Assembly (NCBI RefSeq): GCF_008365375.1
Contig: NZ_QOKW01000008.1
Location: 124,001 to 188,000, forward strand
From: Roseomonas genomospecies 6
GTDB lineage: Bacteria; Pseudomonadota; Alphaproteobacteria; Azospirillales; Azospirillaceae
Direction of reading: 5' to 3'
Length of the DNA stretch: 64,000 bases
The notes beneath the pieces are model-generated. The model searched no databases and was not told the DNA's origin. It was given only the letters and a program-made list of their open reading frames with translations. This document shows, one piece after another, positions 18,589 to 27,405 of the stretch; positions within the stretch are counted from its first letter, which is position 1; each line of letters starts with the position of its first letter. The position numbers and the translations under genes are program-made.

Positions 18589-19602
18589 ATGCGCATGCAA
18601 GACGCATTCGATGTCCTGTACACCCACACCGAGGGCGAGCCGCTCTGCATCGTCCACAGCGGCATCCCCTATCCCGCCGGTTCCAGCATCCTGGAGAAGC
18701 GCCAGTTCCTGGAGACCCATTACGACTGGCTGCGCGAAGCCCTGATGCGCGAGCCGCGCGGCCACAAGGACATGTTCGGCGTCTTCCTGACCCCGCCGTC
18801 CGGCCCGGATTACGACGCCGGCCTGATCTACATCGACGGCACCCAGTATTCCCACATGTGCGGCCACGGCACCATCGCCGTCGCCATGGCGATGGTCGCC
18901 AACGGCCTCGTCCGCCGTGGCGAGAACGGGCGCACCACCATCCGCTTCGAGACCACCGCCGGCCTCGTCGTCGCCGAGGTGGCGCATGACGGCGACCGCG
19001 TGCTGTGGACGAAGTTCGAGAATGTCCCGGCCTATGTCGCCGCGCAGAACGTGGAATTCGAGCTGCCGGAGATCGGCCCGCTGAAGGCCGACATCGTGTG
19101 GGGCGGCAACTACTTCGGCATCATCGACCTGACCGGCACGTCGCTGCGCATCGGGCCGGAGAACGGCACCGCCCTGTCGCATTACGGCATCCTGGCGCGC
19201 GAGCAGCTCCGCCAGAAGGTGGCGATCCAGCACCCGGCGTCGGCCCACATCAACAACTTCAACTTCGTGACCTTCTGGCACGAGCCGACCATCGAGGGCG
19301 CCTTCTACAAGAACGTCCACGTCTTCAGCGCCGGCCAGCTCGACCGCTCGCCGGGCGGCACCGGCACCAGCGCGATGATGGCGATGTTCGAGGCGCGCGG
19401 GAAGATGGCGATCGGCGACACCATCCGCTCCGAAGGGCTGCTCGGCACCGGCACCTTCGAGGGCAGCCTGCTCGGCGAGACCCGCCTGAATGGCGTGCGC
19501 GCCGTGCGCCCGACCGTCAAGGGCACGGCTAGCATCCTCGGCACCGCCCGCTGGGTCATCGACCGCAACGATCCGGTCGGCGCCGGCTTCCTGGTCGCCT
19601 GA
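18589..19602 (+). CDS. Proline racemase-family enzyme with a missing second cysteine
   Basis: 337-residue cytoplasmic member of the proline racemase / 4-hydroxyproline epimerase / trans-3-hydroxyproline dehydratase superfamily. The first active-site cysteine is present (MCGHGTIAV, Cys91). At the second site the family motif DRSPCGTGTSA reads DRSPGGTGTSA, so Gly256 replaces the cysteine (codon GGC). Two-base catalysis by a Cys pair is needed for racemisation; members with one substituted Cys are known dehydratases. The ATG at 18589 has AAGGG upstream. Context (importer plus GlxA regulator) suggests catabolism of an imported imino-acid-like compound. Confidence 0.85.
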   Translation: MRMQDAFDVLYTHTEGEPLCIVHSGIPYPAGSSILEKRQFLETHYDWLREALMREPRGHKDMFGVFLTPPSGPDYDAGLIYIDGTQYSHMCGHGTIAVAMAMVANGLVRRGENGRTTIRFETTAGLVVAEVAHDGDRVLWTKFENVPAYVAAQNVEFELPEIGPLKADIVWGGNYFGIIDLTGTSLRIGPENGTALSHYGILAREQLRQKVAIQHPASAHINNFNFVTFWHEPTIEGAFYKNVHVFSAGQLDRSPGGTGTSAMMAMFEARGKMAIGDTIRSEGLLGTGTFEGSLLGETRLNGVRAVRPTVKGTASILGTARWVIDRNDPVGAGFLVA

Positions 19603-19684
19603 CCGGTCCGCACCGCCTTGGGCCGGTTCTTCCGTGCGGGATCGGCCCAGGGGAGCCTCTGGCAACGGCGCGGGCGTCGTCGTC

Positions 19685-20014
19685 GTTGCCTCTCTTCCCG
19701 GGCGTTTCGGCCCGGGAAGAGGAGCCCCATCAATTCACGAGCCTCTGGAGACAATGAGAGCTTCAATGAGGCCCGGGCGTTTCGGCCCGGGAAGACTCCC
19801 CCGTCTAGCCAGTCGTTACCGCTCCCCCCGTGCTTCAATGAGGCCCGGGCGTTTCGGCCCGGGAAGAACGAACACCCGACGCAGCGCCTCGTAGGCGTTC
19901 TTGTAGCTTCAATGAGGCCCGGGCGTTTCGGCCCGGGAAGAGCGGCGACGCCGCGGCGGACAACGGCGGCGACCTCGCGCTTCAATGAGGCCCGGGCGTT
20001 TCGGCCCGGGAAGA
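19685..20014 (-). CRISPR. Orphan CRISPR array, 5 repeats and 4 spacers
   Basis: Four identical 36-base repeats at 19760-19795, 19832-19867, 19906-19941 and 19979-20014, plus a degenerate fifth at 19685-19720 that keeps only the last 24 bases. On the plus strand each repeat starts GCTTCAATGAGG and ends in GGAAGA; the centre is a 7-bp stem CCCGGGC/GCCCGGG. Spacers are 39, 36, 38 and 37 bases and all differ. The reverse strand ends in ATTGAAGC, the usual crRNA 5' handle, and the decayed repeat sits at the left, so transcription runs leftward from a leader at about 20015-20200. No cas gene lies anywhere in the window. Confidence 0.93.
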
Positions 20015-20405
20015 GCGGTACCCTGTAGCGTGCTGATTCGTTGCCGAGAATCGGCTCGGATTCGAGCGGTCCGGGATTGGCCCGTCGGGAGCCGCCGATT
20101 GCGGTTTCGTTTCGTTCTTCACGTCGTCCAAAAACCCTGCAAAATCAAAGACCCGACGGAGTGCGAGCGGGTCCCGGGATTCCGCGTGTGCCGGACCGCT
20201 CGCGCGGCATCCGGCAGTTCGCAGCCTACACGTCAGGCGGGCATCACGCCACCATCTCTTCGCGCTCCAAGCTCTCGAAGCGGTGGCCCAGGCTTTACAT
20301 GCGCCTTTCAATGCGCGGGGCCGCCGCATCCGCCGGGCCGGGGGCACAGCTCCTCCCGGCCATGGCTGCCCGGAACGTTGGGCCGCATGGGACCGCGGCA
20401 TCGGT
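20015..20405 (-). other. Gene-free stretch holding the presumed CRISPR leader
   Basis: 391 bases between the first CRISPR repeat and the eutC stop. The part nearest the array is less GC-rich than the surroundings; read leftward it contains T-rich tracts, as leaders often do. Frames crossing it are short or run into the repeats and show no family resemblance. No promoter can be named with confidence. Confidence 0.4.
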
Positions 20406-21203
20406 TCACCGGTCCGGCAACGCCGTGGACGCCGGGTGGGGCGTTGCATCCAGCAGGACACCCGACCGGCGTTGGGCGACCATCGCCGTGAGGAGGGCCG
20501 CCGCCTGTTCCGCGGCGGCGGCGGGAGCGAGGCCCCCGGCGCGGACGTTGGAGATGCAGTTCCGCTCGCTGTCCACCCGGCCCGGGCGCGGGTCCCACGT
20601 CAGGTAGAGACCCAGCGAGTCGGCGGCGCTCAACCCCGGACGCTCGCCGATCAGCACGACGCTGGACCGCGCCTGCAGCAACGCGCCGACCGGATCGCCG
20701 AGAGCCACGCGCGCCTGGGTCGCCACCACCACCGGCCCGACATGCAACCCGGCGGTCCGCAGCTTCGGGATCAGCGCCTCCAGCACCGGCAGGGCGTTGG
20801 CCTGCACGGCGGTGCCGCTCAGCCCGTCGCCGACCAGCAGCACCACGTCGGGAGCGCGGACCGGTTCCGACAGGCGGCGCTGCGACTCCCCCGACAACTG
20901 CCGGCCAAGGTCCGGGCGCTTCAGATAAGTGGCGCGGTCTGGCGCGGCGCTGGTCACCGGCACCGCCGGCCAGCCGCGATCCTCCAGCGCCCGCAGAAGC
21001 GCACCCGCGTCCAGCGGCTTGTGCACCGCATCGCGCGCCTGGGCGTGCGCGGCCTGGAAGGCGAGGTGGGCGGCGGTCGGCAGGCCGGAGCCGGCGTGGC
21101 CCAAGGCGATCCGCGCGTCGGTGTAGCGGCGCAGATGCCCCCAGCCGTCGGGGCGCGCGGATTCAGCGGGAATGGTGGAGGGAAGGCGTCCGGCGTCCGT
21201 CAT
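20406..21203 (-). CDS. eutC: Ethanolamine ammonia-lyase small subunit
   Basis: 265-residue light chain of adenosylcobalamin-dependent ethanolamine ammonia-lyase, which splits ethanolamine into acetaldehyde and ammonia. Conserved stretches include RYTDARIALGHAG, VVLLVGDGLSGTAVQANA and the C-terminal RNCISNVRAGGL region that contributes to B12 binding. The ATG at 21203 overlaps the eutB stop by 4 bases. No microcompartment shell or eutA/eutE genes are nearby, so this is the simple eutBC arrangement for using ethanolamine as a nitrogen source. Confidence 0.94.
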   Translation of the reverse strand: MTDAGRLPSTIPAESARPDGWGHLRRYTDARIALGHAGSGLPTAAHLAFQAAHAQARDAVHKPLDAGALLRALEDRGWPAVPVTSAAPDRATYLKRPDLGRQLSGESQRRLSEPVRAPDVVLLVGDGLSGTAVQANALPVLEALIPKLRTAGLHVGPVVVATQARVALGDPVGALLQARSSVVLIGERPGLSAADSLGLYLTWDPRPGRVDSERNCISNVRAGGLAPAAAAEQAAALLTAMVAQRRSGVLLDATPHPASTALPDR

Positions 21204-22621
21204 GGCAACACCCCACGGGAAGGCTTCCGGAAGGATTCCGGTGGCAAGGGCAGGGCGGCGGGCAGGGGAGAGGCGGCGGGGTCGAAGCGCAGCCGCCCGG
21301 CGGAATCGGCGATGCCGGCGGCCTCCAGCCATGCCTCGAACTCCGGCGCGGGGCGGCGGCCCAGCACCTGCCGCACGTACAGGGCGTCGTGGAAGGAGGT
21401 GCTCTGGTAATTCAGCATGATGTCGTCGGCGCCCGGCACCCCCATGATGAAGGTGCAGCCAGCCACGCCCAGCAGGGTCAGCAGGGCGTCCATGTCGTCC
21501 TGGTCGGCCTCCGCGTGGTTGGTGTAGCAGACGTCGCAACCCATCGGCAGGCCCAGCAGCTTGGCGCAGAAATGGTCCTCCAGCCCGGCCCGCGTGATCT
21601 GCTTCCCGTCATAGAGATATTCCGGCCCGATGAAGCCGACCACCGTGTTGACCAGAAGCGGGCGGTAGCGGCGGGCGACGGCGTAGCAGCGCGCCTCGAC
21701 GGTTTGCTGGTCCACCCCTTCATGTGCGCCGGAGGACAGCTCGCTGCCCTGTCCGGTCTCGAAATACATCAGGTTGTCGCCGATGGTGCCGCGGTTCAGC
21801 GCCTTTCCTGCCTCCCACGCCTCGTCCAGCAGGGCCAGCGAGACGCCGAACGCGCGGTTGGCGGCCTCCGTCCCGGCGATCGATTGGAAGACCAGATCCA
21901 CCGGCGCCCCCCGCTCCATGGCCTTCAGCGCCGTGGTCACATGGGCCAGAACGCAGGACTGGATCGGCGCGCCGGTGCGCAGGCGAAGCTCCTCCAGCAT
22001 CTCCAGAAGCGCGGTCATCGCCTCCACGCTGTCGGTGGCCGGGTTGATTCCGATCACCGCGTCGCCGCTGCCGTACATCAGACCATCCAGCACGCTGGCC
22101 GCGATGCCGCGCGGATCGTCCACCGGGTGGTTGGGCTGCAGGCGGGTGGACAAGCGGCCCGGCAGCCCGATGGTGTTGCGGAAGCGGGTGACGACGCGGG
22201 TCCTGGCGGCGACCGCGATCAGGTCCTGCAAGCGCATGATCTTGGACACCGCCGCGGCCATTTCCGGCGTCAGGCCGGGGGCGAGCGCCGCCAGGGCCGC
22301 CGCATCCGCCTCTTCCGACAGTAGCCAGTCGCGGAAGCCGCCGACGGTCAGGTGGGCAATGGGGGCGAAGGCGGCTCCGTCGTGGCCATCGACGATCAGC
22401 CGCGTCACCTCGTCCGATTCGTAGGGAACCACCGCCTCGGTCAGGAAGTGGCGCAGCGGCAGGTCGGCCAGGGCCATCTGCGCGGCGACCCGCTCCGCCG
22501 CGCTGGCGGCGATCAGCCCGGCCAGCGCGTCGCCCGACCGTGGCGGCGAGGCGCGGGCGAGCAGCGTCCTCAGATCGGGAAAGCCGTAGCGCGTCCCGGC
22601 CAGGGTGTGAGCGAATGTCAT
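21200..22621 (-). CDS. eutB: Ethanolamine ammonia-lyase large subunit
   Basis: 473-residue heavy chain carrying the substrate site and most of the B12 pocket. Recognisable blocks are RFRNTIGLPGRLSTRLQPNHP, GSGDAVIGINPATDS, YFETGQGSELSSGAH, GFIGPEYLYDGKQI, CDVCYTNHAEADQ and GVPGADDIMLNYQSTSFHD. The length is normal. The ATG at 22621 has GAGGAGGGG upstream. eutC follows with a 4-base overlap. No dedicated ethanolamine permease is adjacent. Confidence 0.95.
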   Translation of the reverse strand: MTFAHTLAGTRYGFPDLRTLLARASPPRSGDALAGLIAASAAERVAAQMALADLPLRHFLTEAVVPYESDEVTRLIVDGHDGAAFAPIAHLTVGGFRDWLLSEEADAAALAALAPGLTPEMAAAVSKIMRLQDLIAVAARTRVVTRFRNTIGLPGRLSTRLQPNHPVDDPRGIAASVLDGLMYGSGDAVIGINPATDSVEAMTALLEMLEELRLRTGAPIQSCVLAHVTTALKAMERGAPVDLVFQSIAGTEAANRAFGVSLALLDEAWEAGKALNRGTIGDNLMYFETGQGSELSSGAHEGVDQQTVEARCYAVARRYRPLLVNTVVGFIGPEYLYDGKQITRAGLEDHFCAKLLGLPMGCDVCYTNHAEADQDDMDALLTLLGVAGCTFIMGVPGADDIMLNYQSTSFHDALYVRQVLGRRPAPEFEAWLEAAGIADSAGRLRFDPAASPLPAALPLPPESFRKPSRGVLP

Positions 22622-22697
22622 GGCGTCCCCTCCTCCTCTCCTCGTCCGCCGTCGGCAGGACACCGACGAACACCGTCTCGCGAAGGGACAGGTTCGC

Positions 22698-23225
22698 TCA
22701 CCCCCGAGGTGTTTTGCAAACCTCGCCGTACAACGCCCTGGGCTCCTCGTCGGACACCCAGACCTCCGGCTTCGGCAGCCCGTCCTGGGTGAAGGCCGTG
22801 TCGGCGGTGACCGGCGCCCGGCGGCGCTTGGCGCAGTCGACGATGTGCCGGCTCCTGATCGTTTCCGCATTCGGCTCCACCAACAGGATGGACACCAGCG
22901 CAAGATCGGGGTGATCGGGATGACGCATGGTCTCCCGCCCGTCCAGGACCATCAGCCCGCCGGCGCGGGGCCGGACGAGCGTCCAGGGTTCCAGCACGCT
23001 GCTGTAGGGAACCGTCGCGATGACGGTCAGCCCTTCGGGCAGGGACGAGGCCGCGCGGTCGGCCCAACTGTGGCGAAGCCAGGCGGTGGCGGCCACGATG
23101 CTGATGGCCGCCACGATCGGGATCACGGCCTTGGGCAACCGGACGCGAAGCAGCCGCGACAGGATCAGCACCACGCCGCTCATGGCGAAGGCCGCGCAGA
23201 CGACGATTATGATTTCAAAAAGCAT
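22698..23225 (-). CDS. Small membrane-anchored protein of unknown function
   Basis: 175 residues with two hydrophobic segments at the N-terminus (about 4-22 and 33-48) followed by a soluble domain of about 120 residues rich in charged groups and ending TPRG. No family was recognised. It lies between eutB and the cNMP/CBS/DUF294 gene on the same strand, 76 bases before eutB, and may be co-transcribed with either. Codon use fits the surroundings. ATG at 23225 is the first good start. Confidence 0.65.
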   Translation of the reverse strand: MLFEIIIVVCAAFAMSGVVLILSRLLRVRLPKAVIPIVAAISIVAATAWLRHSWADRAASSLPEGLTVIATVPYSSVLEPWTLVRPRAGGLMVLDGRETMRHPDHPDLALVSILLVEPNAETIRSRHIVDCAKRRRAPVTADTAFTQDGLPKPEVWVSDEEPRALYGEVCKTPRG

Positions 23226-23269
23226 GAATCCACCTGAAACAACCAAAAATCTGCATGGAATGCCGGCCT

Positions 23270-25129
23270 CTAGAAGCGGCCGAGCTGATAGGTCGAGGCT
23301 ATCGCGGTCTGCATCGTCTTGACCACGGAGAAGGCGCTCTTCAAATGGCCTTTCTCGAATCCCGACAGCTCCTCCGGAGAGAGGAAATTGTCCGTCGGCT
23401 TGCCCTCGCGGGCCATCCGCGCCTGATGGCGCAGGCGCGTGATGCCGATGAACTCCAGCGCGTCCATCAGATCCACCGCCGTCTTCTGGTTGAGCGCCTT
23501 CGCCGCCGCCGCGGCCTGCAACCGGTCGGCGGTGTTGACGGCCGGGCTTCCGGCGGCCAGGGCGTAGAGCCGCGCGATGTCGACGATCGGCACCACGCCG
23601 TTGTGCTTCAGGTCGAGCGTCCGGTCGTGCTCGCCGCCATGGATCAGCACGAGGTTGCGGAAGAAGCCGATGGGCGGGTGCCGCGAGACCGCGTTGCCCG
23701 CCATGTAGGTCTGGAAGATCCGGTTGGCCTTGGTCTTCTCCAGGACGACGCCGTGCAACTCGCCCAGCAATCCCGGATCGCCGTGGACGTGCCGCAGGTC
23801 GAAGAAGACGCAGGACAGCATCAGCGCCTTGGGCTCCGGCTCCTCGATCCAGCGGCGGAAACAGCTCTTCCAGGCCGACAGCGGTTTGCGCCACTGCGGG
23901 TTCATCGCCATCATTCCGCCCGGGCAATAGACGTAGCCGCAGGCGTTCAGCCCATGGCAGACGGCGTCGGCCAGCGCCTTGAAATAGGCGCCGTGCTCCT
24001 GCTCGTCGTAGCTGTCGTGCAGGAGCAGGCAATTGTCCTGGTCGGACAGCGCCGTCTGCTCCTGGCGGGCCTGCGACCCGGCGGCCAGCCAGGCGTAGGG
24101 GACCGGGGGCGGGCCGAGGCTTTCCTCGGCGAGGCGGAGCAGGCGGACGGTGACGGCGTCGGTCAGCGCCGACACGATGTGCCCGATGCTGTGCGCCGTG
24201 GCGCCGGACTCGGTCAATTGATGGACCAGACCCGGCAGGCGCTGCATCGCCTCCTGCACCCGCTGGGGCGAATCGGCGCTGTGGATGTTCCGGGCCAGGA
24301 AGACGGGCGAGGCCGTGTGGCTCTCCACCACCGACGTCGCGGTCAGGCAGCCGGCCACGGCGCCGTCCCGCATCACCGGCAGATGGTGGATGTTGTGGCG
24401 CGACATCAGCATCAGCGCGTCGAGCGCGTAGTCCGTCACCTGCATGCGCAGCGGATCGCGGGTCATCACCCGCTCCACCGTCGCGTCGATGGACAGCCCT
24501 TCGGCGACGACGCGGTTCCGCAGGTCGCGGTCGGTGAGGATGCCCACCAGCGCACCGGCATCCGTGACCATCACGCAGGACACCCGCTCGTCGCGCATGG
24601 TCTGCGCCGCGTCGCGGATCGCGGTGCCCGCCGGGACGGTGACCGGGTCGCGGGTCAGCAGGGCGCCGACGCGCCTGTTCAGCAGATCGGCGCTGCGCGC
24701 CCCCGGAACCAGATTCGCGGAATCCTGGAGCCGGCCGCCGTCGAAGGCGGCGAAGTGATAGGCGAAGGGAAGGTGATTGCGGCGCAGCCGGTCGAACATG
24801 TCCGACGGCATCAGCAGCAGCCGCGTGTCCTCGATGGTCTCGGTGCGGTTGACGGCGATGCCGCCGCGCAGGATGGCGCGCACGCCGAAGCATTCGCCTT
24901 CGCCCAGCCGGGCGAGCAGCTCGCCATCCGGGCTGCGGGTCTCGACGGCGCCGAAGCAGACGATGTACAGGGTGTTGGCCGGATCGCCCGGCGTCATCAC
25001 GACGGTGCCGCGCGGGACGTCGCGGACGGTCAGGTTGCCGCCGACCTCGGCCAGAGCGTCGGGCGGCAGCAGGTCGAAGGGATGGTGGCGCCCCAGGAAG
25101 GCGTGGAAATCGGTCGGTCCGGCATTCAT
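23270..25129 (-). CDS. cNMP-binding / CBS / DUF294 nucleotidyltransferase-like regulator
   Basis: 619-residue cytoplasmic signalling protein. Residues about 15-125 form a cyclic-nucleotide-type domain (FDLLPPDALAEVGG, GECFGVRAILRGG), 155-270 a CBS pair (MRDERVSCVMVTDAGALVGILTDRDLR and SRHNIHHLPVMRDG, acidic and glycine positions as usual), 300-440 a GlnD-like DUF294 nucleotidyltransferase domain (AAGSQARQEQTALSDQDN, the G-S-x-A-R-x-E-x-x-x-x-S-D-x-D motif), then the DUF294 C-terminal helical domain. Such proteins are often encoded next to acetate/solute symporters, as here. It probably tunes transport to energy state; what it modifies is unknown. Confidence 0.87.
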   Translation of the reverse strand: MNAGPTDFHAFLGRHHPFDLLPPDALAEVGGNLTVRDVPRGTVVMTPGDPANTLYIVCFGAVETRSPDGELLARLGEGECFGVRAILRGGIAVNRTETIEDTRLLLMPSDMFDRLRRNHLPFAYHFAAFDGGRLQDSANLVPGARSADLLNRRVGALLTRDPVTVPAGTAIRDAAQTMRDERVSCVMVTDAGALVGILTDRDLRNRVVAEGLSIDATVERVMTRDPLRMQVTDYALDALMLMSRHNIHHLPVMRDGAVAGCLTATSVVESHTASPVFLARNIHSADSPQRVQEAMQRLPGLVHQLTESGATAHSIGHIVSALTDAVTVRLLRLAEESLGPPPVPYAWLAAGSQARQEQTALSDQDNCLLLHDSYDEQEHGAYFKALADAVCHGLNACGYVYCPGGMMAMNPQWRKPLSAWKSCFRRWIEEPEPKALMLSCVFFDLRHVHGDPGLLGELHGVVLEKTKANRIFQTYMAGNAVSRHPPIGFFRNLVLIHGGEHDRTLDLKHNGVVPIVDIARLYALAAGSPAVNTADRLQAAAAAKALNQKTAVDLMDALEFIGITRLRHQARMAREGKPTDNFLSPEELSGFEKGHLKSAFSVVKTMQTAIASTYQLGRF

Positions 25130-25284
25130 GGCAGGGCTCCGCAGCGCAGGCGGTAGAACAGGGGAAAGCGGCCCCCGCGCGTGCCGCGGGGTCCGCCCTC
25201 CTCATACGGTCGGAAAATGATCACTTCCATCATTTTTCAACCGTGAAACCCGTCAGATCAATGCGTTAGCGTTGATTGAGAGGG

Positions 25285-25320
25285 TGATGCCAACGGCGCC
25301 TTCAGGTGCCGTTGGCATCA
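25285..25320 (-). terminator. Strong hairpin after the symporter gene
   Basis: A perfect 13-bp stem (TGATGCCAACGGC paired with GCCGTTGGCATCA) around a GCCTTCAGGT loop lies 23 bases after the symporter stop and before the DUF294 gene. It lacks a long U-run on either strand, so it may be a weak terminator or an mRNA-stabilising hairpin that sets different expression of the two genes. Confidence 0.55.
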
Positions 25321-25342
25321 TTCGGTCATCCGATCCGACGGA

Positions 25343-27106
25343 TCAGTGGCTGTGGGCGCTTCCGGCACCCGCCGGCAGGCGGATGGTCTCGATCAGCTCC
25401 TGCACGTCGCGCGGCGGGGCCGCCGTCATCTTGCTGACGGCGAAGGCCACGAGGAAGTTCAGGAGCATGCCCACCGAGCCGATGCCCTCCGGAGAGATGC
25501 CGAACATCCAGTTGGCCGGGACGTCGGCGGCGAACGGGGTGATGAAGATGCCCTTGAAGTACAGGATGTAGCCCATCGTGAAGATGAGGCCGGTCAGCAT
25601 GCCGGCGATCGCGCCCTCGCGGGTGATCGTCCGGGAGAAGATGCCCATGAGGATCGCCGGGAACAGCGATGCCGCCGCCAGACCGAAGGCGAAGGCCACC
25701 ACCTGCGCCACGAAGGCCGGCGGATTCCACCCCAGATAGCCGGCGATCAGGATGGCCACCGCCGCGGCCAATCGGCCCGCTGTCAGTTCCTGCTTCTCCG
25801 TGATGTTCGGGGTGAGCGCGCCCTTCATCAGGTCGTGCGAGATCGACGACGAGATGACGAGCAGCAGACCCGCGGCCGTGGAGAGCGCAGCGGCGATGCC
25901 GCCTGCGGCCACGAGCGCGATCACCCAGTTCGGCAGGTTCGCGATCTCCGGGTTGGCGAGCACCATGATGTCGTTGTTGACGGTCAGCTCGTTGCCCTTC
26001 CAGCCCCAGGCGGAGGCCTTCTCGGCGAACTGCGGATTCTTGTCGTTGTAGTACTGGATGCGGCCGTCGCCGTTCTTGTCCTGGAAGGCCAGCAGGCCGG
26101 TCTTCTCCCAGCGCTGGAACCACTCGGGGCGCTGCTCGTACTCCAGGTTCGCGGTGGCGACGCCGACCTCGCCGTTCTGGATCGTGGTGGTCAGGTTGTA
26201 GCGGGCCATGGCGCCGACCGCCGGGGCCACGGTGTAGAGCAGGGCGATGAAGACCAGCGCCCAGCCGGTGGACGAGCGGGCGTCACGCACCTTCGGCACG
26301 GTGAAGAAGCGCACAATGACGTGCGGCAGGCCGGCGGTGCCCGCCATCAGCACCAGCGTGATGCAGAAGATGTCGATGGTCGTCTTGTTGCCGGCGGTGT
26401 AGGCCGCGAAGCCGAGATCCGTCACCACGGTGTTCAGCCGGTCGAGCATGTAGCCGCCCGAAGTCAGCTCCGAGCCCATGGCGATCTGCGGAATCGGGTT
26501 GCCGGTCAGGTTGAAGGCGATGAAGACGGCCGGGACCGTGTAGGCGGAGATCAGCACGATGTACTGGGCCACCTGGGTGTAGGTGATGCCCTTCATGCCG
26601 CCCAGCACCGCGTACACGAACACGATGCCCATGCCGACGATCAGGCCGGTCTCGACGCTCACTTCCATGAAGCGCGAGAACACGATGCCGACGCCGCGCA
26701 TCTGGCCCGCGACATAGGTGAAGGAGATGAAGATCAGGCAGACCACCGCCACCAGGCGGGCGGCCTTGGAATAGTACCGGTCGCCGATGAATTCCGGCAC
26801 CGTGAACTTGCCGTACTTGCGCAGGTACGGGGCCAGCAGCATGGCGAGCAGCACGTAGCCGCCGGTCCAGCCCATCAGGTAGACCGAGCCGCCATAGCCC
26901 AGGAAGGCGATCAGGCCGGCCATGGAAATGAAGGAGGCGGCGCTCATCCAGTCGGCGGCGGTGGCCATGCCGTTGACGACCGGATGCACGCCTTTGCCGG
27001 CCACATAGAAATCACCCGTGCTGCGCGCCGTGGTGTAGAGGGCGATCCCGAAGTACAGCGCGAAGCTGGCGCCGACGACGAGATAGGTAAGCGTCTTGAG
27101 TTCCAT
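25343..27106 (-). CDS. Sodium:solute symporter, VC_2705/ActP-like
   Basis: 587-residue inner-membrane symporter of the SSS family with about 13 transmembrane segments. Typical blocks are GMATAADWMSAASFISMAGLI, VYAVLGGMKGITYTQVAQY and ALSTAAGLLLVISSSISHDLMK. A hydrophilic insertion of about 90 residues (QRPEWFQRWEKTG to KGNELTVNND) with a calcium-loop-like DKNGDGRIQ marks the larger VC_2705 subfamily. The ATG at 27106 follows a ribosome-site-like GGGGC. It sits 17 bases after the DUF4212 gene, its usual partner. Substrate is likely a short carboxylate such as acetate. Confidence 0.9.
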   Translation of the reverse strand: MELKTLTYLVVGASFALYFGIALYTTARSTGDFYVAGKGVHPVVNGMATAADWMSAASFISMAGLIAFLGYGGSVYLMGWTGGYVLLAMLLAPYLRKYGKFTVPEFIGDRYYSKAARLVAVVCLIFISFTYVAGQMRGVGIVFSRFMEVSVETGLIVGMGIVFVYAVLGGMKGITYTQVAQYIVLISAYTVPAVFIAFNLTGNPIPQIAMGSELTSGGYMLDRLNTVVTDLGFAAYTAGNKTTIDIFCITLVLMAGTAGLPHVIVRFFTVPKVRDARSSTGWALVFIALLYTVAPAVGAMARYNLTTTIQNGEVGVATANLEYEQRPEWFQRWEKTGLLAFQDKNGDGRIQYYNDKNPQFAEKASAWGWKGNELTVNNDIMVLANPEIANLPNWVIALVAAGGIAAALSTAAGLLLVISSSISHDLMKGALTPNITEKQELTAGRLAAAVAILIAGYLGWNPPAFVAQVVAFAFGLAAASLFPAILMGIFSRTITREGAIAGMLTGLIFTMGYILYFKGIFITPFAADVPANWMFGISPEGIGSVGMLLNFLVAFAVSKMTAAPPRDVQELIETIRLPAGAGSAHSH

Positions 27107-27123
27107 TCCCGTTGCCCCTTCGC

Positions 27124-27405
27124 TCAATCTTCGTGAACGTCGTGTTGCCGGTCGATGACGTTCATTCGCATCGCGTAGAAGAAGATCAGGGCGACGAAGA
27201 TATAGATCGAGCCCTGCTGCGCGAACCAGAAGCCGAGCTTGAAGCCTCCGAGATTGATGGCATTCAGTTGGTCGACGAGAAGAATGCCGAACCCATAGGA
27301 AACAACGAACCATATCACCAGGCAGAACATGATGAGACGCAGCGATGCCTGCCAATAACTGTTGCGTTGTGCGGTCTGTGCTGAATCTGCGCTGTTCACT
27401 GTCAT
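27124..27405 (-). CDS. DUF4212 small membrane subunit of the symporter
   Basis: 93 residues with two transmembrane helices (IMFCLVIWFVVSYGFGILLV and GSIYIFVALIFFYAMRMNVI). This small protein is regularly encoded directly before VC_2705-type sodium:solute symporters and is thought to be an accessory subunit. The ATG at 27405 has a GGGGG ribosome site about 12 bases upstream. It is the first gene of the leftward symporter operon, whose promoter lies in the AT-rich region to its right. Confidence 0.88.
   Translation of the reverse strand: MTVNSADSAQTAQRNSYWQASLRLIMFCLVIWFVVSYGFGILLVDQLNAINLGGFKLGFWFAQQGSIYIFVALIFFYAMRMNVIDRQHDVHED

Noticed and set aside
19305..19985. Minus-strand frame with repeated FPGRNARASLK units
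   Set aside because: The repeats are CRISPR repeats read as protein; not a repeat protein.
20015..20405. cas or transposase remnant next to the CRISPR array
   Set aside because: No frame in either strand shows Cas or transposase motifs; the region is best read as leader plus intergenic DNA.
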